DNA of 64,000 nucleotides from Anaerolineaceae bacterium (GCA_029265815.1 JAJUGU010000004.1:1-64000), one strand, 5' to 3'; counted from the stretch's first letter, positions 52,243-60,748 are shown. Notes: generated by a model from the sequence alone, not told the origin. Program-made: numbers and translations.

Positions 52243-52992
52243 ATGTCTTCCACAGCCATCCAACTGGGCATCGTCCTTCTCCTCGCGCACCTGGTAAGCG
52301 ATTTTCTCCTGCAGCCGCATGCGCTTTTGAAACACAAAAAGCGGGTATGCGGGCTGGCCATCCACAGCCTGATCAACGGAGCCGCCGCCTACCTGCTGCT
52401 GGCAAACTGGAGCGAATGGCTGGTGCCGGTGCTCATCGCTGCCAGCCATTTCTTGATCGATTTCGCCAAGCAGCGCCTGAGAAGGCACACGCAGGTCATC
52501 TTCGCTCTTGACCAGCTGCTGCATCTGACGGTGATCGCTCTGGTGATCGGGTACAGCCTGCTGCCGCGCGGCATCACTCCCGGCTGGTTCAGCATCCTGC
52601 CGCTCGGTGCGGATAAGGTTTTTGCATACGCTGCGGCGGTCATTCTGCTCATCCCGGCCGGCGGCATTGTGGTGGGGCTGCTCGTACAGCCGTTTCAACA
52701 GCAGATCAAAGACCACTACCTCAAAAAACAAAAAGAACCGGTGGAAGGACTGGAAAATGGCGGAAAGGTCATTGGCTGGCTCGAACGCGCGCTGATTGCG
52801 GTGTTCATCCTGGCCAACCAGTATGCGGGCATCGGCTTCTTGATCGCGGCGAAATCAATCTTCCGCTTTGGCGAATTCAAAGAAAGCGAGAACCGCAAAG
52901 AAGCGGAATACATCATCATCGGCACCTTCGCCAGTTTCCTTTACGCGATCCTGGTCAGTCTATCGTTGAAGTGGGTGCTGGGCAAATTATAG
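52243..52992 (+). CDS. DUF3307 membrane protein
   Basis: A 249-residue polytopic membrane protein with about six hydrophobic segments. The N-terminus LLLAHLVSDFLLQPHALLKHKKR and the following HSLINGAAAYLL are the DUF3307 signature; FLIDFAKQRL and FALDQLLHLTVIALVI supply its conserved Asp/His residues. It is translationally linked to the SatD-family gene (2 bp spacing). The pairing of a membrane protein with a potential intracellular sensor/regulator suggests a two-component-like unit, an inference. Confidence 0.8.
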   Translation: MSSTAIQLGIVLLLAHLVSDFLLQPHALLKHKKRVCGLAIHSLINGAAAYLLLANWSEWLVPVLIAASHFLIDFAKQRLRRHTQVIFALDQLLHLTVIALVIGYSLLPRGITPGWFSILPLGADKVFAYAAAVILLIPAGGIVVGLLVQPFQQQIKDHYLKKQKEPVEGLENGGKVIGWLERALIAVFILANQYAGIGFLIAAKSIFRFGEFKESENRKEAEYIIIGTFASFLYAILVSLSLKWVLGKL

Positions 52993-52999
52993 GGGATAG

Positions 53000-53019
53000 G
53001 GGCGTATGGCCATACGCCC
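53000..53019. repeat. REP-like palindrome upstream of the transposase
   Basis: GGGCGTATGGCCATACGCCC is a perfect 20-bp palindrome just after the DUF3307 stop and 40 bp before the transposase ATG. Its core differs from that of the palindrome at 53694-53721, but both carry the same GGGGC/GCCCC-type ends, which relates them. Confidence 0.85.
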
Positions 53020-53058
53020 AACGCTACCGGCCGGCCGCCCCAACAACCAGAGGGGAAA

Positions 53059-53697
53059 ATGAAAATTCATCACCGCCGTTCCATCCGATTGCCGGGATAC
53101 GATTACACCAGCGAGGGGGCGTATTTCGTCACCCTCGTCACGCACCGCCGTGAACGGTTGTTCGGCAAGATCGTTGATGACGAAATGGTGTTAAACGAAT
53201 TCGGAAAGATCGTTTATTTCACGTGGAATGACTTGCCAAATCACAATCCAGATATCGGATTGGACGAATTTATCATTATGCCAAATCATATTCATTTCAT
53301 CGTCTATTTGTTCAACCCCGCGCATACCGTAGGGGCAGGTTCACAACCTGCCCCCGTTGATCCAACGGTCAACGATATCCCGGCGGGTTTGGAACCCCGG
53401 GTGGATTTGGAATCCCGGGCGGGTTTGGAACCCGCCCCTACGAAAAAACGAACATCATTGTCGGAAATTGTTCGGCAATTCAAAACATTTTCTGCACGGT
53501 GCATCAACACATCGCGCGGAACCCCCGGCGCGCCGGTATGGCAGCGCAATGATTACGACCCCTCTCGCAAAGAACGCTCGGGGGTGCAAAAACCGCGACA
53601 CATCATTTCCACCGACCGCGAACACGAAACCATTGCGGCGTATATTGCCAATAATCCATCCAACTGGATAAACGACAACGAACGCAATCCATGGTAG
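53059..53697 (+). mobile_element. REP-associated tyrosine transposase (RAYT, IS200-like)
   Basis: A 212-residue Y1-type transposase. The HUH motif is in FIIMPNHIHFIVYL; SEIVRQFKTFSARCIN and HIISTDREHETIAAYIANNPSNW are the usual downstream blocks. Two in-frame insertions interrupt the standard fold: about 35 residues (about 92-127) encoded by palindromes and three 18-bp repeats (53329-53442), and about 14 residues between VWQRNDY and HIIST (around 53557-53598). AGGGG precedes ATG 53059. RAYTs mobilise or maintain REP palindromes; here the repeats sit inside and around the gene. Activity is doubtful with these insertions. Confidence 0.8.
53329..53442. repeat. Palindromes and 18-bp tandem repeats inside the transposase gene
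   Basis: GGGGCAGGTT (53332-53341) pairs with AACCTGCCCC (53345-53354). Three tandem units of 18 bp follow at 53382, 53400 and 53418, each of the form GGCGGGTTTGGAACCCCG with small changes, encoding GLEP/DLES/GLEP. GGGCGGGTT (53417-53425) pairs with AACCCGCCC (53429-53437), and the block ends in CCCCTACG. The GTAGGGG and CCCCTAC ends match the free-standing palindrome at 53694. Confidence 0.85.
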
Positions 53698-53721
53698 GGG
53701 CGAACGGCCGTTCGCCCCTAC
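53694..53721. repeat. Perfect 28-bp REP-like palindrome at the transposase stop
   Basis: The half-site is GTAGGGGCGAACGG (53694-53707), followed at once by its exact reverse complement. The transposase stop codon TAG (53695-53697) lies inside it, so element and gene end are joined. Confidence 0.9.
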
Positions 53722-53808
53722 GACGACGTCCTGAAAAATCGTTGGGCGCATGAAAATACGCTTGGTTGGAGTATGGCGCTCCGTGCCCCGGCGCGTCCAC
53801 CATCATCC

Positions 53809-53835
53809 AAAAACTTGCCAGATTGGCAAGTTTTT
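53809..53835. terminator. Perfect 12-bp hairpin terminator before the phage module
   Basis: AAAAACTTGCCA (53809-53820), GAT, TGGCAAGTTTTT (53824-53835). It is bidirectional by sequence. The 53698-53935 gap otherwise holds the REP palindrome and a TTGACA at 53863-53868 without a clear -10. The hairpin isolates the phage module from upstream transcription. Confidence 0.85.
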
Positions 53836-53935
53836 CGCTTTAAAACCTTCCCCAGGGGTAAGTTGACAAATCGCCCGATCAGTGAGAAGATGTTTATAGA
53901 AATATAGAACAATTTTTCTAACTCAAAGGAGGAAC

Positions 53936-54271
53936 ATGCCGCGAAAGAAAACACCAACGCCCGCCCTGCCTAAACCAACTCCACCTGCCGTCCCCGATAC
54001 CACCGAAGGACTGGACCGCGAGATCGCCATCCTGCGCGATCTGATCCGCAAAGCGGCCGCCAGGCAAACCGCCGACCTCAGCCTTGACGAGCAGCTTGAA
54101 CTGCTGGAAACGGTGGGTAAAACCGCCCCCGCCCTCGCCCGCCTGCTGAAAGCGCGCCGCGACCTGGCCAACGCCGAACTCGATCCCGCCGCCCTGCTGC
54201 GCCAGGCACTCATCGAACTCGAACAAGAATGGCCCGAATTAAAGAAGTTTGGAGAGCAATTTGTGAAATAG
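53936..54271 (+). CDS. Small phage-module protein, possible terminase small-subunit role
   Basis: A 111-residue, helical, charged protein: a Pro/Lys-rich N-terminal tail (KKTPTPALPKPTPPAV) and a long helix pair (DREIAILRDLIRKAAARQ, EQLELLETVGKTAPALARLLKARRDL). AAAGGAGGAAC before ATG 53936 is the best ribosome site in the module. It is first in the module and directly precedes the large terminase, where the small terminase subunit is usually encoded; no HTH signature confirms that. Confidence 0.5.
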   Translation: MPRKKTPTPALPKPTPPAVPDTTEGLDREIAILRDLIRKAAARQTADLSLDEQLELLETVGKTAPALARLLKARRDLANAELDPAALLRQALIELEQEWPELKKFGEQFVK

Positions 54272-54369
54272 AGACCGCGAACCAGATTGTAGAGAACAGA
54301 GAAAAAGCTGAAAGCAGACTGCCGAAGAACATCATGAATCCCTTTTCATGCTCTCATCTCCGAGGAACC

Positions 54370-55899
54370 ATGACCCAATTCATCCCACACTACAAATGGC
54401 TTCTGAGCGACCCTGAACGCTTTGCAAAGAACGCCTCAGGGATCACCCTGCGCAAATATCAGCGCGGGGTGCTCGCTGCCATCTTCGATTCAGTGCTCAA
54501 CCAGCGTGGGTTGTGCTTCGTGGTCATCTTTCCGCGCCAGAGCGGCAAGAACGAACTGCAGGCGCAGCTCGAAACCTACCTGCTCACCCTCTTTTCAAGA
54601 TACCCGGTCGAGATGGTGAAAGTCTCGCCAACCCTCAAGCCGCAGGCGCTCAACGCCATGCGCCGCCTCGAACGCACGGTCAAGAAGAACACGCTCACCC
54701 GGCGTATATGGGTCAAAGAATCTGGTTCGATCTACCGTGTGGGAGAAGCGCGCATCACCTTCCTTTCTGCCGCGCCTGAAAGCAGCATCGTCGGCGCCAC
54801 CGCTTCTGCACTGCTTGAAGTAGACGAAGCGCAGGATGTGTTAAGCCTCAAGTACGAAAAGGACGTGGCACCGATGGGCGCTTCAACCAACGCCACGCGC
54901 GTCTTCTGGGGTACCTCGTGGACCAGCCAGACGCTGCTGGCGCAGCAAATGCGGTGCGCGCTGGAAGAAGAAAAGCGCGACGGCGTCCGGCGCGTCTTCC
55001 GCCTCACCGCTGATGACGTGGCCGCCGAGATCACCGCCTATCGCAGGCACGTGGAAGAAACCATCCAGCGCCTGGGTCGCGATCACCCGACCGTGCGCAC
55101 GCAATACTTTTCCGAAGAGATCGATGGTGAAGGCGGTTTGTTCCCACCGCGCCGGTTGGAGCGCATGCGCAGCGGTGAACCCGCACCGCATGGCCCGCAG
55201 GAGGGCAGGCTTTACGCCCTGCTGCTGGATGTGGCGGGTGAAGACGAAGGTGTGCGCGGCATCGAAGGTGCGCTCTCTCCTTCCAACCCGCTGCGCGACG
55301 CGAACGCGCTCACTATTGTGGAAATAAAAATCTCCGACGCCAGTCACCACCTGCCGGTCTACACCGCCGTCTGGCGCGCGCAGTGGAAAGGAGTCAGTCA
55401 CACGCAGCTGCACCATGAAGTGCGCGATATTGCGCTGGCGTGGAACGCGCGCGCCGTGGTGGTGGATGCCACCGGGGTTGGAGCCGGGCTGGCTTCCTTC
55501 CTCGACCGTTCACTTCCTGGGCGCGTGACGCCCTTCACCTTCAACACCGCTTCCAAATCCAACCTGGGCTGGGATTTCGTGGGTATCGTCGATTCCGGCC
55601 GCTGGCGTGAACCGCTGTTCGACCCCGAACGCCAGCCGCAGCAGGCTTTCATGCAGCAGGAATTCTTCGCCCAGCTGCGCGCCTGCCAGTTCCAGGTGAA
55701 TGAAGGCCCCGAGCGGCGCATGAAATGGGGAGTGCCCGAAACCGCACGCAGCCCCGAAAATGGCGAGCTGCTGCACGATGATTGGATCCTCTCCGCCGCG
55801 CTGAGCGCTGTTTTAGAAAAAGTCGACTGGCACACCACCGCCCCGGCACTGATCGTGCCCGCACCCGACCCGCTGCAGGGCATGGAGGGAAAGTTCTAA
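54370..55899 (+). CDS. Phage terminase large subunit
   Basis: A 509-residue DNA-packaging motor. Walker A-like FPRQSGKNE (residues 54-62), Walker B ALLEVDEAQD with the catalytic Glu (148-156), and motif III GTSWT. The C-terminal RNase H-like nuclease has YALLLDVAG and VVVDATGVGAGLASFLDR. ATG 54370 with GAGGA upstream is used; the in-frame extension back to 54229 overlaps the preceding gene and lacks family-like sequence. It would cut and pump DNA into the capsid through the portal encoded two genes downstream. Confidence 0.87.
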   Translation: MTQFIPHYKWLLSDPERFAKNASGITLRKYQRGVLAAIFDSVLNQRGLCFVVIFPRQSGKNELQAQLETYLLTLFSRYPVEMVKVSPTLKPQALNAMRRLERTVKKNTLTRRIWVKESGSIYRVGEARITFLSAAPESSIVGATASALLEVDEAQDVLSLKYEKDVAPMGASTNATRVFWGTSWTSQTLLAQQMRCALEEEKRDGVRRVFRLTADDVAAEITAYRRHVEETIQRLGRDHPTVRTQYFSEEIDGEGGLFPPRRLERMRSGEPAPHGPQEGRLYALLLDVAGEDEGVRGIEGALSPSNPLRDANALTIVEIKISDASHHLPVYTAVWRAQWKGVSHTQLHHEVRDIALAWNARAVVVDATGVGAGLASFLDRSLPGRVTPFTFNTASKSNLGWDFVGIVDSGRWREPLFDPERQPQQAFMQQEFFAQLRACQFQVNEGPERRMKWGVPETARSPENGELLHDDWILSAALSAVLEKVDWHTTAPALIVPAPDPLQGMEGKF

Positions 55900-56025
55900 C
55901 GAAAAGAAGTGAATATCAGCGAATGGTGATTGGAGATCAAAGAAAGAACATGAATTTCACACCGCCCATCTTCACTGACTTCAGATCACCACTCTCGATT
56001 TACCCAACACGAAAGGAAATGCATT

Positions 56026-56673
56026 ATGTTATTTGGCATCGACGTCAGCTACCATCAAGGATTGATCGACTGGCCCAGAGTGAGAACCAGCGGCGTGCGC
56101 TTTGCGATCATCAAAGCCAGCGAAGGGGAAGGATACACCGACCCGATGTTCGAGCAGAACATGCTCGGCGCGGCAGAAGCTGAAATCGTCGCCGGCACGT
56201 ATCACTTCTTCCTGCCCAGGTATGACCCGCTTGCGCAGGCACGCCACTACGTCAAGACACTGCAGGAACTGGGCGGCGGCAAGCCCACCCTGCCCCCCTG
56301 CGTGGATATCGAAACGCCGGGGCCGGGCAAATCCGCGTACAACCAGTCATTGAAAGTGTTCCTCGAAGAAATCTTCAGGCTCACCGGCCGCACGGCCATG
56401 ATCTACGTCTCGCCCGGCTTCTGGAACAGCTACCTGCCAGTTCCGGTCTATTCCGGCTACAAACTGCAGCGTTCAGGGGTCGATTGGGCGGCGGAATATC
56501 CGCTGTGGGTGGCGCATTACACCACGGGCTGGCCACACCAGGTGTACCCCTGGGCGGGCTGGGCATTCTGGCAATACTCCAGTTCGGGAAAGATCGCGGG
56601 CATTACCACCCGCGTGGATCTTAACCTGTTCAGCGGCACAGCGCAAGAATTGGCCGCGCTGGTGGAATCATGA
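56026..56673 (+). CDS. GH25-family lysozyme (muramidase)
   Basis: A 215-residue single-domain glycoside hydrolase 25: GIDVSYHQGLIDWPRV at the start, FAIIKASEGEGY, GTYHFF, CVDIETPG (catalytic acidic pair D-x-E), IYVSPGFW and the C-terminal WQYSSSGKIAGITTRVDLN. It cleaves peptidoglycan. It has no signal peptide, so release would need the holin-like peptide. It is unusual to find the endolysin gene between terminase and portal. AAAGGAAATGCATT precedes ATG 56026; the 126-bp gap before it shows no other gene. Confidence 0.88.
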   Translation: MLFGIDVSYHQGLIDWPRVRTSGVRFAIIKASEGEGYTDPMFEQNMLGAAEAEIVAGTYHFFLPRYDPLAQARHYVKTLQELGGGKPTLPPCVDIETPGPGKSAYNQSLKVFLEEIFRLTGRTAMIYVSPGFWNSYLPVPVYSGYKLQRSGVDWAAEYPLWVAHYTTGWPHQVYPWAGWAFWQYSSSGKIAGITTRVDLNLFSGTAQELAALVES

Positions 56674-58082
56674 GCAGCATCGGAACGCGTCTGTTCGATC
56701 GCATCTTCCAGCGTCGCATCCGTGAAGGCGTGCGCGCTGCACTGACAGCCTACACTGAAACCGATGCCACCTTCGCCATTGGCAGCCGCCCGGGTGAAGC
56801 CCCCTTTGACCGCTGCGCCCCTGACCGCAGCGAGATCCTGCGTCAGGCGCTGGAAGCCTGGCGCGTCAACCCTCTCGCCCGGCGCATCGTGGGTCTGACC
56901 TCGCAGTACGTGGTCGGCGGGGGTATTAACTACTCATGTCCGCACGCGCCCACAGCTGCCTTTCTGCGCGCTTTCTGGGAGCACCCCCTCAACCGCATGG
57001 CGGTGCGCGTCTATGAATGGTGTGATGAGCTCACACGCAGCGGCAACCTCTTTCTGTTGCTCTCCACCGATGCCGCCGGCATGAGTTACCTGCGGCCGGT
57101 GCCTTCAGCGCAGGTCAAAACCATCCACTCGCGCACCAATGATCTCGACCAGGAACTCGCGTACGAAATGTACCCCGACCTGGATTGCACCTGTGATCCG
57201 CCAACCTGGCCGGCATACGATGCGTGTAAAGATGACCTCACAGACGGTTCATTTCCCACCGTCATGCTGCACTACGCCGTCAACCGTCCAGTTGGTGCGC
57301 AGTGGGGTGAATCTGACCTGGCCCCGGTGCTGCGCTGGTTGAGCCGTTATGCCGCCTGGCTGGAAGACCGCGCCCGGCTCAACCGTTTTAGAACCGCCTT
57401 TCTCTACATCGTGCGCGCGCGTTTCACCAGCGAGGCAGAACGCCGCGCGCGCCAGTCTGCGCTGAACGCTGCCCCGCCTTCTCCGGGGTCAATTCTGGTG
57501 GCTGACGAGAGCGAGACCTGGGAAGCCCTGCATCCACGCCTTGAATCCGACGACGCCGGAGAAGACGGTCTGGCTCTAAAGAAAATGCTGGCCGCAGGAG
57601 CGGGCATTCCCATGCACTTTTTGGCTGAGCCTGAAGGCTCCACGCGCACCACGGCTGAGGCCGCCGGAGGCCCCACCTACCGCCATTTCGAACAGCGCCA
57701 GCGCTTCTTTTTGTGGATGCTGGGTGATGTCTTGCGGGCGGTGGTGAACAGACGCGCCAGGGTAGATTGCCGCGTCTCACGCCGGGCAGAAATCACCCTG
57801 CACGGCGCAGACATCTCTGCGCGCGACAACGTCTCGCTGGCCATGGCTGCCAGCAACATCGCTTCGGTGGTACGCGACGCGCGCGACCGCGGTCTGATCG
57901 ACGACGCTGAATATCTGCGCCTGCTCTATCGGTTTTGCGGCGAGAGCGTAAACATCGAAGAAATGCTGGAACGCGGTAGAGCCGCCGGAACCCGCAAACC
58001 TGCCCCCCGCGGTAGAGTCATGCCGCAGCCGGTCAAGATTGACCTTGAAACCGGAGAGGAAAAAGGAGGAGCACTTGAATAA
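56670..58082 (+). CDS. Phage portal protein
   Basis: A 470-residue protein with the portal pattern: a DRSEILRQALEAWRVNPLARRIVGLTSQYVVGGG start, the RVYEWCDELTRSGNLFLLLSTD strand region, VMLHYAVNRPVGAQWGESDLAPVLRWL and the C-terminal helices with SARDNVSLAMAASNIASVVRDARDRGLIDD. It would form the dodecameric DNA channel at the capsid vertex. It overlaps the lysozyme stop by 4 bp and the capsid gene start by 8 bp. Confidence 0.8.
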   Translation: MSSIGTRLFDRIFQRRIREGVRAALTAYTETDATFAIGSRPGEAPFDRCAPDRSEILRQALEAWRVNPLARRIVGLTSQYVVGGGINYSCPHAPTAAFLRAFWEHPLNRMAVRVYEWCDELTRSGNLFLLLSTDAAGMSYLRPVPSAQVKTIHSRTNDLDQELAYEMYPDLDCTCDPPTWPAYDACKDDLTDGSFPTVMLHYAVNRPVGAQWGESDLAPVLRWLSRYAAWLEDRARLNRFRTAFLYIVRARFTSEAERRARQSALNAAPPSPGSILVADESETWEALHPRLESDDAGEDGLALKKMLAAGAGIPMHFLAEPEGSTRTTAEAAGGPTYRHFEQRQRFFLWMLGDVLRAVVNRRARVDCRVSRRAEITLHGADISARDNVSLAMAASNIASVVRDARDRGLIDDAEYLRLLYRFCGESVNIEEMLERGRAAGTRKPAPRGRVMPQPVKIDLETGEEKGGALE

Positions 58083-59973
58083 GAATTTGACTGTTGCGCA
58101 TCGTGCCCGCTTCTCGGCGGCAGGCTGCCAGTTGGAGGACGGCACGATTGAAATTATCGCCATCACAGCCGGAAGCGGCAACGGCTGGGAGTTCAACGCG
58201 GGGGTGCTGCAAACCTCACTAAGCCTGTGGGATGGGGTGGAAAGTTACATCGACCACACCTGGCAGCAGCGCTCGGTGCGAGATCTGGCGGGTGTGTGTT
58301 CCAATCCGCGCTGGGATGAAGACATACGCGGCATTCGGCTCACCCTCACCCCGCTCGGTCCTTCGGCTGATTTGCTGCGCCAGATTTCTAAAGACGCGCT
58401 CAATTGCAGCCCCACCCCGCATATCGGATTTTCTGCTGATCTGATCTTTGCCGCCGCCGGAAAATGCGTGACGCGCATCGAGAAAGTGCTGTCGGTAGAC
58501 CTGGTGGCTAACCCCGCGCGTGGAGGAATGTTCATTCACAGCGGAGCACAGAAGCACCCCGCGCAATCAGACCCAACCCACTTTACCCTGCAGGAGGAAA
58601 ACTTTCAAATGGAATCAACGATCGAGAATCACACCACCGTTTTAGAAGAATCCAGCACTCAAAAAACGGATCATATTCAACTTTGCGCCAGTCTGCTCGA
58701 TGCCAGTCTGGCTGCAGCCCATCTGCCCGAAGCGGCTGAAAAAAGCCTGCGCGCGCGTTTTGCCGCGAAAGTCTTTGAACCTGCAGCCCTGCAGAACGCC
58801 ATTCAAGAGGCGCGCGACCTGGTCAGTGATCTGAGCGCAGGAAGCGTGATCCAGGGAGCCGGGCGCATCAGCGAGATAACAGCACCAGAAGACCAGATCA
58901 GCGCTGCGTTACACGACTTGCTGGGTGCCGCCCGCCCCAAAGAACTGGAAAACCTGCAAACCGCCCGCCTGAGCGGCATCCGCGAACTGTACACATTGAT
59001 GACCGGTGATACAGGCTTCAACGGTGGTTACCACCGCGAGCGCGCACAATTCGCCGCCACCACCAACCTGCCCGGTTTGCTGAAGAATGCTTTGAACAAG
59101 CTGATCATCAACCAGTGGGAGGAACTTGGACGCTCTGGTTACCGCTGGTGGGAACCGCTGGTGCAGGTGGAACACTTCAACAGCCTGCAGGAGATCACCG
59201 GCGTGCTGGTGGGTGAAGTCACCGTGCTGCCATCTGTGGCTGAAGGCGGCGCATATACCGAACTGGCGGTCAAAGACAGCGCCGAAACCGGAACCTGGGG
59301 CAAGTACGGCGGCTACGTGGGGTTAACCCTTGAAATGTTTGAGCGCGATGAAACCCACAAGCTGCGCCAGTACCCGCGCAAGCTGGCGTCAGCTGCCCTG
59401 CGGCGCATCTCGTCGCTGGTGGGCGGCATCTTCACCGACAACAGCGGCATTGGGCCTGTTATGGCTGATTCTTATAACGTGTTTGAAGCCGCGCACCATG
59501 CCAACCTGGGCACGAGCGCCCTTTCTTCGAGCGCGTGGGAAGCCGCCGGTAAAGCCATCTACAACCAGCCTATGGCGGTGGGCAGCGGCGGCACGGCACC
59601 CCGCCTGGCCCTCGACGCCCGCTACCTGGTCGTGCCGCGCGACCTGCGCCTGACGGCTATGAACCTGCTCTATCCTTCCTTTGCTCACGAATCCTATATC
59701 TTCTCCGAGAACATGCAGAAAGGGCAGATGGGCGATGTGATCACCTGCCCCGAGTTCAGTGACCCCGATAACTGGGCTGCGGTTGCCGATCCGCGCCTCG
59801 CTCCGGGCATCATTCTTGGCGAGCGCTTCGGCTTGCTGCCTGAGATTGTCATTGCCGACGGCGAAACCAATGGCGCACTTTTCACCAATGATGAGATCCG
59901 CATGAAAGTGCGGCACTGGGTGAGTGTTTTCGTGGCCGATTATCGTCCGCTCTACAAAGCCAACGTAGCTTAA
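58075..59973 (+). CDS. Fused prohead protease, scaffold and major capsid protein
   Basis: A 632-residue polyprotein starting at TTG 58075, 5 nt after GGAGG. Residues 1-155 resemble a prohead protease, with candidate catalytic His61 (SYIDHTW) and Ser120 (HIGFSADL) and the closing VLSVDLVANPARGG. Residues about 170-290 are helical, scaffold-like. Residues about 300-632 resemble a major head protein of the Mu gpT/HK97 kind (YNVFEAAHHANLGTS, LALDARYLVVPRDLRLTAMNLL). Protease and capsid are normally separate genes. Self-cleavage during capsid maturation is the natural inference; no frameshift or stop separates the parts. Confidence 0.78.
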   Translation: MNKNLTVAHRARFSAAGCQLEDGTIEIIAITAGSGNGWEFNAGVLQTSLSLWDGVESYIDHTWQQRSVRDLAGVCSNPRWDEDIRGIRLTLTPLGPSADLLRQISKDALNCSPTPHIGFSADLIFAAAGKCVTRIEKVLSVDLVANPARGGMFIHSGAQKHPAQSDPTHFTLQEENFQMESTIENHTTVLEESSTQKTDHIQLCASLLDASLAAAHLPEAAEKSLRARFAAKVFEPAALQNAIQEARDLVSDLSAGSVIQGAGRISEITAPEDQISAALHDLLGAARPKELENLQTARLSGIRELYTLMTGDTGFNGGYHRERAQFAATTNLPGLLKNALNKLIINQWEELGRSGYRWWEPLVQVEHFNSLQEITGVLVGEVTVLPSVAEGGAYTELAVKDSAETGTWGKYGGYVGLTLEMFERDETHKLRQYPRKLASAALRRISSLVGGIFTDNSGIGPVMADSYNVFEAAHHANLGTSALSSSAWEAAGKAIYNQPMAVGSGGTAPRLALDARYLVVPRDLRLTAMNLLYPSFAHESYIFSENMQKGQMGDVITCPEFSDPDNWAAVADPRLAPGIILGERFGLLPEIVIADGETNGALFTNDEIRMKVRHWVSVFVADYRPLYKANVA

Positions 59974-59986
59974 CCGATCAGAAGAA

Positions 59987-60113
59987 TGTCATTGCGAGAT
60001 GCATCCTTTGCATCGAAGCAACCCTCAATTCGTGCCAACGATGAGCAATCTGAAGAACTTTCGAAAAATTGGGTGTCGAGGTGCTTCGCCCAGAGTCAGG
60101 GCTCGCAATGACA
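59987..60113. repeat. MITE-like palindromic element
   Basis: A 127-bp element with 12-bp perfect terminal inverted repeats, TGTCATTGCGAG (59987-59998) and CTCGCAATGACA (60102-60113), plus subterminal GAAGCAA and TGCTTCG pairing. This end sequence is a common dispersed palindromic repeat in many bacterial genomes. It fills most of the 222-bp gap between the capsid gene and the holin-like gene and encodes nothing. Confidence 0.85.
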
Positions 60114-60195
60114 ATCCATGACGCGCAATACAACAAGAACTGCATCGGTAAACCGTGCATGAACAGGAATAACGATAAGAACTCAAGGAGACAAA

Positions 60196-60396
60196 ATGAC
60201 CTTTCTGGAACAAATGCAAAAGATTCTGCGCTCACGCAAATTCTGGGTACTCGCTGCGGCTGTGCTTGCCACACTGGCAGCCTACATGACGCAGGAGATC
60301 GACGTCTGGCAGGCGCTGCAGGCGCTCCTGGCCGCGCTGGCAGTCTATTCCACCGGCATCGCCATTGAGGATAACGGTTATGGCAGCCGCAAGTAA
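60196..60396 (+). CDS. Holin-like small membrane protein
   Basis: A 66-residue protein with two closely spaced hydrophobic helices (FWVLAAAVLATLAAYM and ALQALLAALAVYSTGIAI) and a charged C-terminal tail (DNGYGSRK). AAGGAG lies 8 nt before ATG 60196. Size, topology and phage context fit a holin or a head-associated membrane peptide. It overlaps the next gene by 17 bp. Confidence 0.55.
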   Translation: MTFLEQMQKILRSRKFWVLAAAVLATLAAYMTQEIDVWQALQALLAALAVYSTGIAIEDNGYGSRK

Positions 60397-60748
60397 CGAA
60401 CAGCGCCTTGCGTCTCACCTTGCCGCGCCTTTCACTCAGCCAGGGCGCGGCAGGCAACCCCTCTCTTACCGCCTGCTGCCAGAAGGCGGCATGGTGGTCA
60501 TCAGCGCGGATGGGCGTAAACTGTGGTTCACGCTTGACGAGGTCAACGCCGCGCGCGCCGCCCTGAAGATGCCGCAGGCCAGTCCACCTCCAAAACCACC
60601 GGAACACAAAGAGGAGGATCGAAAATTAAACAGCGCTCTCTCAGGCCCACTGCCCCGCACCCGCGACGGACAATCGGAGATGATCGTCTTGCCGCCGGAC
60701 CTGAAGCATCTGGAGGAAAAGATCAATGTCAAAATTCGCCGACCTTGA
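60380..60748 (+). CDS. Hypothetical phage-module protein
   Basis: A 122-residue protein, not recognised. LSYRLLPEGGMVVISADGRKLWFTLDEVNAAR is a compact beta-alpha start, followed by a Pro/Lys/Glu-rich linker (PPPKPPEHKEED) and a C-terminal LPPDLKHLEEKINVKIRRP. It starts inside the holin-like gene (ATG 60380, GAGG 10 nt upstream) and overlaps the following gene by 23 bp, so translation in the module is tightly linked. Confidence 0.55.
   Translation: MAAASNEQRLASHLAAPFTQPGRGRQPLSYRLLPEGGMVVISADGRKLWFTLDEVNAARAALKMPQASPPPKPPEHKEEDRKLNSALSGPLPRTRDGQSEMIVLPPDLKHLEEKINVKIRRP

Noticed and set aside
53059-53697. Loss of the catalytic tyrosine in the transposase (FKTF in place of a YKS-type motif)
   Set aside because: Phe at this place is common in this branch of the family as I know it, so the position of the nucleophile cannot be decided from this sequence alone.
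53863-53900. Promoter with perfect TTGACA for the phage module
   Set aside because: The nearest -10-like sequence, TATAGA at 53895, is 26 bp away, too far for a standard sigma70 promoter; left as unproven.
54883-55416. Long minus-strand open frame opposite the terminase
   Set aside because: It is the complement of conserved terminase codons in GC-rich DNA; no start context and no family resemblance.
55900-56025. Small gene or inverted repeat in the gap before the lysozyme
   Set aside because: Only imperfect short complementary words (GTGAA/TTCAC, GGTGAT/ATCACC) and no supported frame are present.
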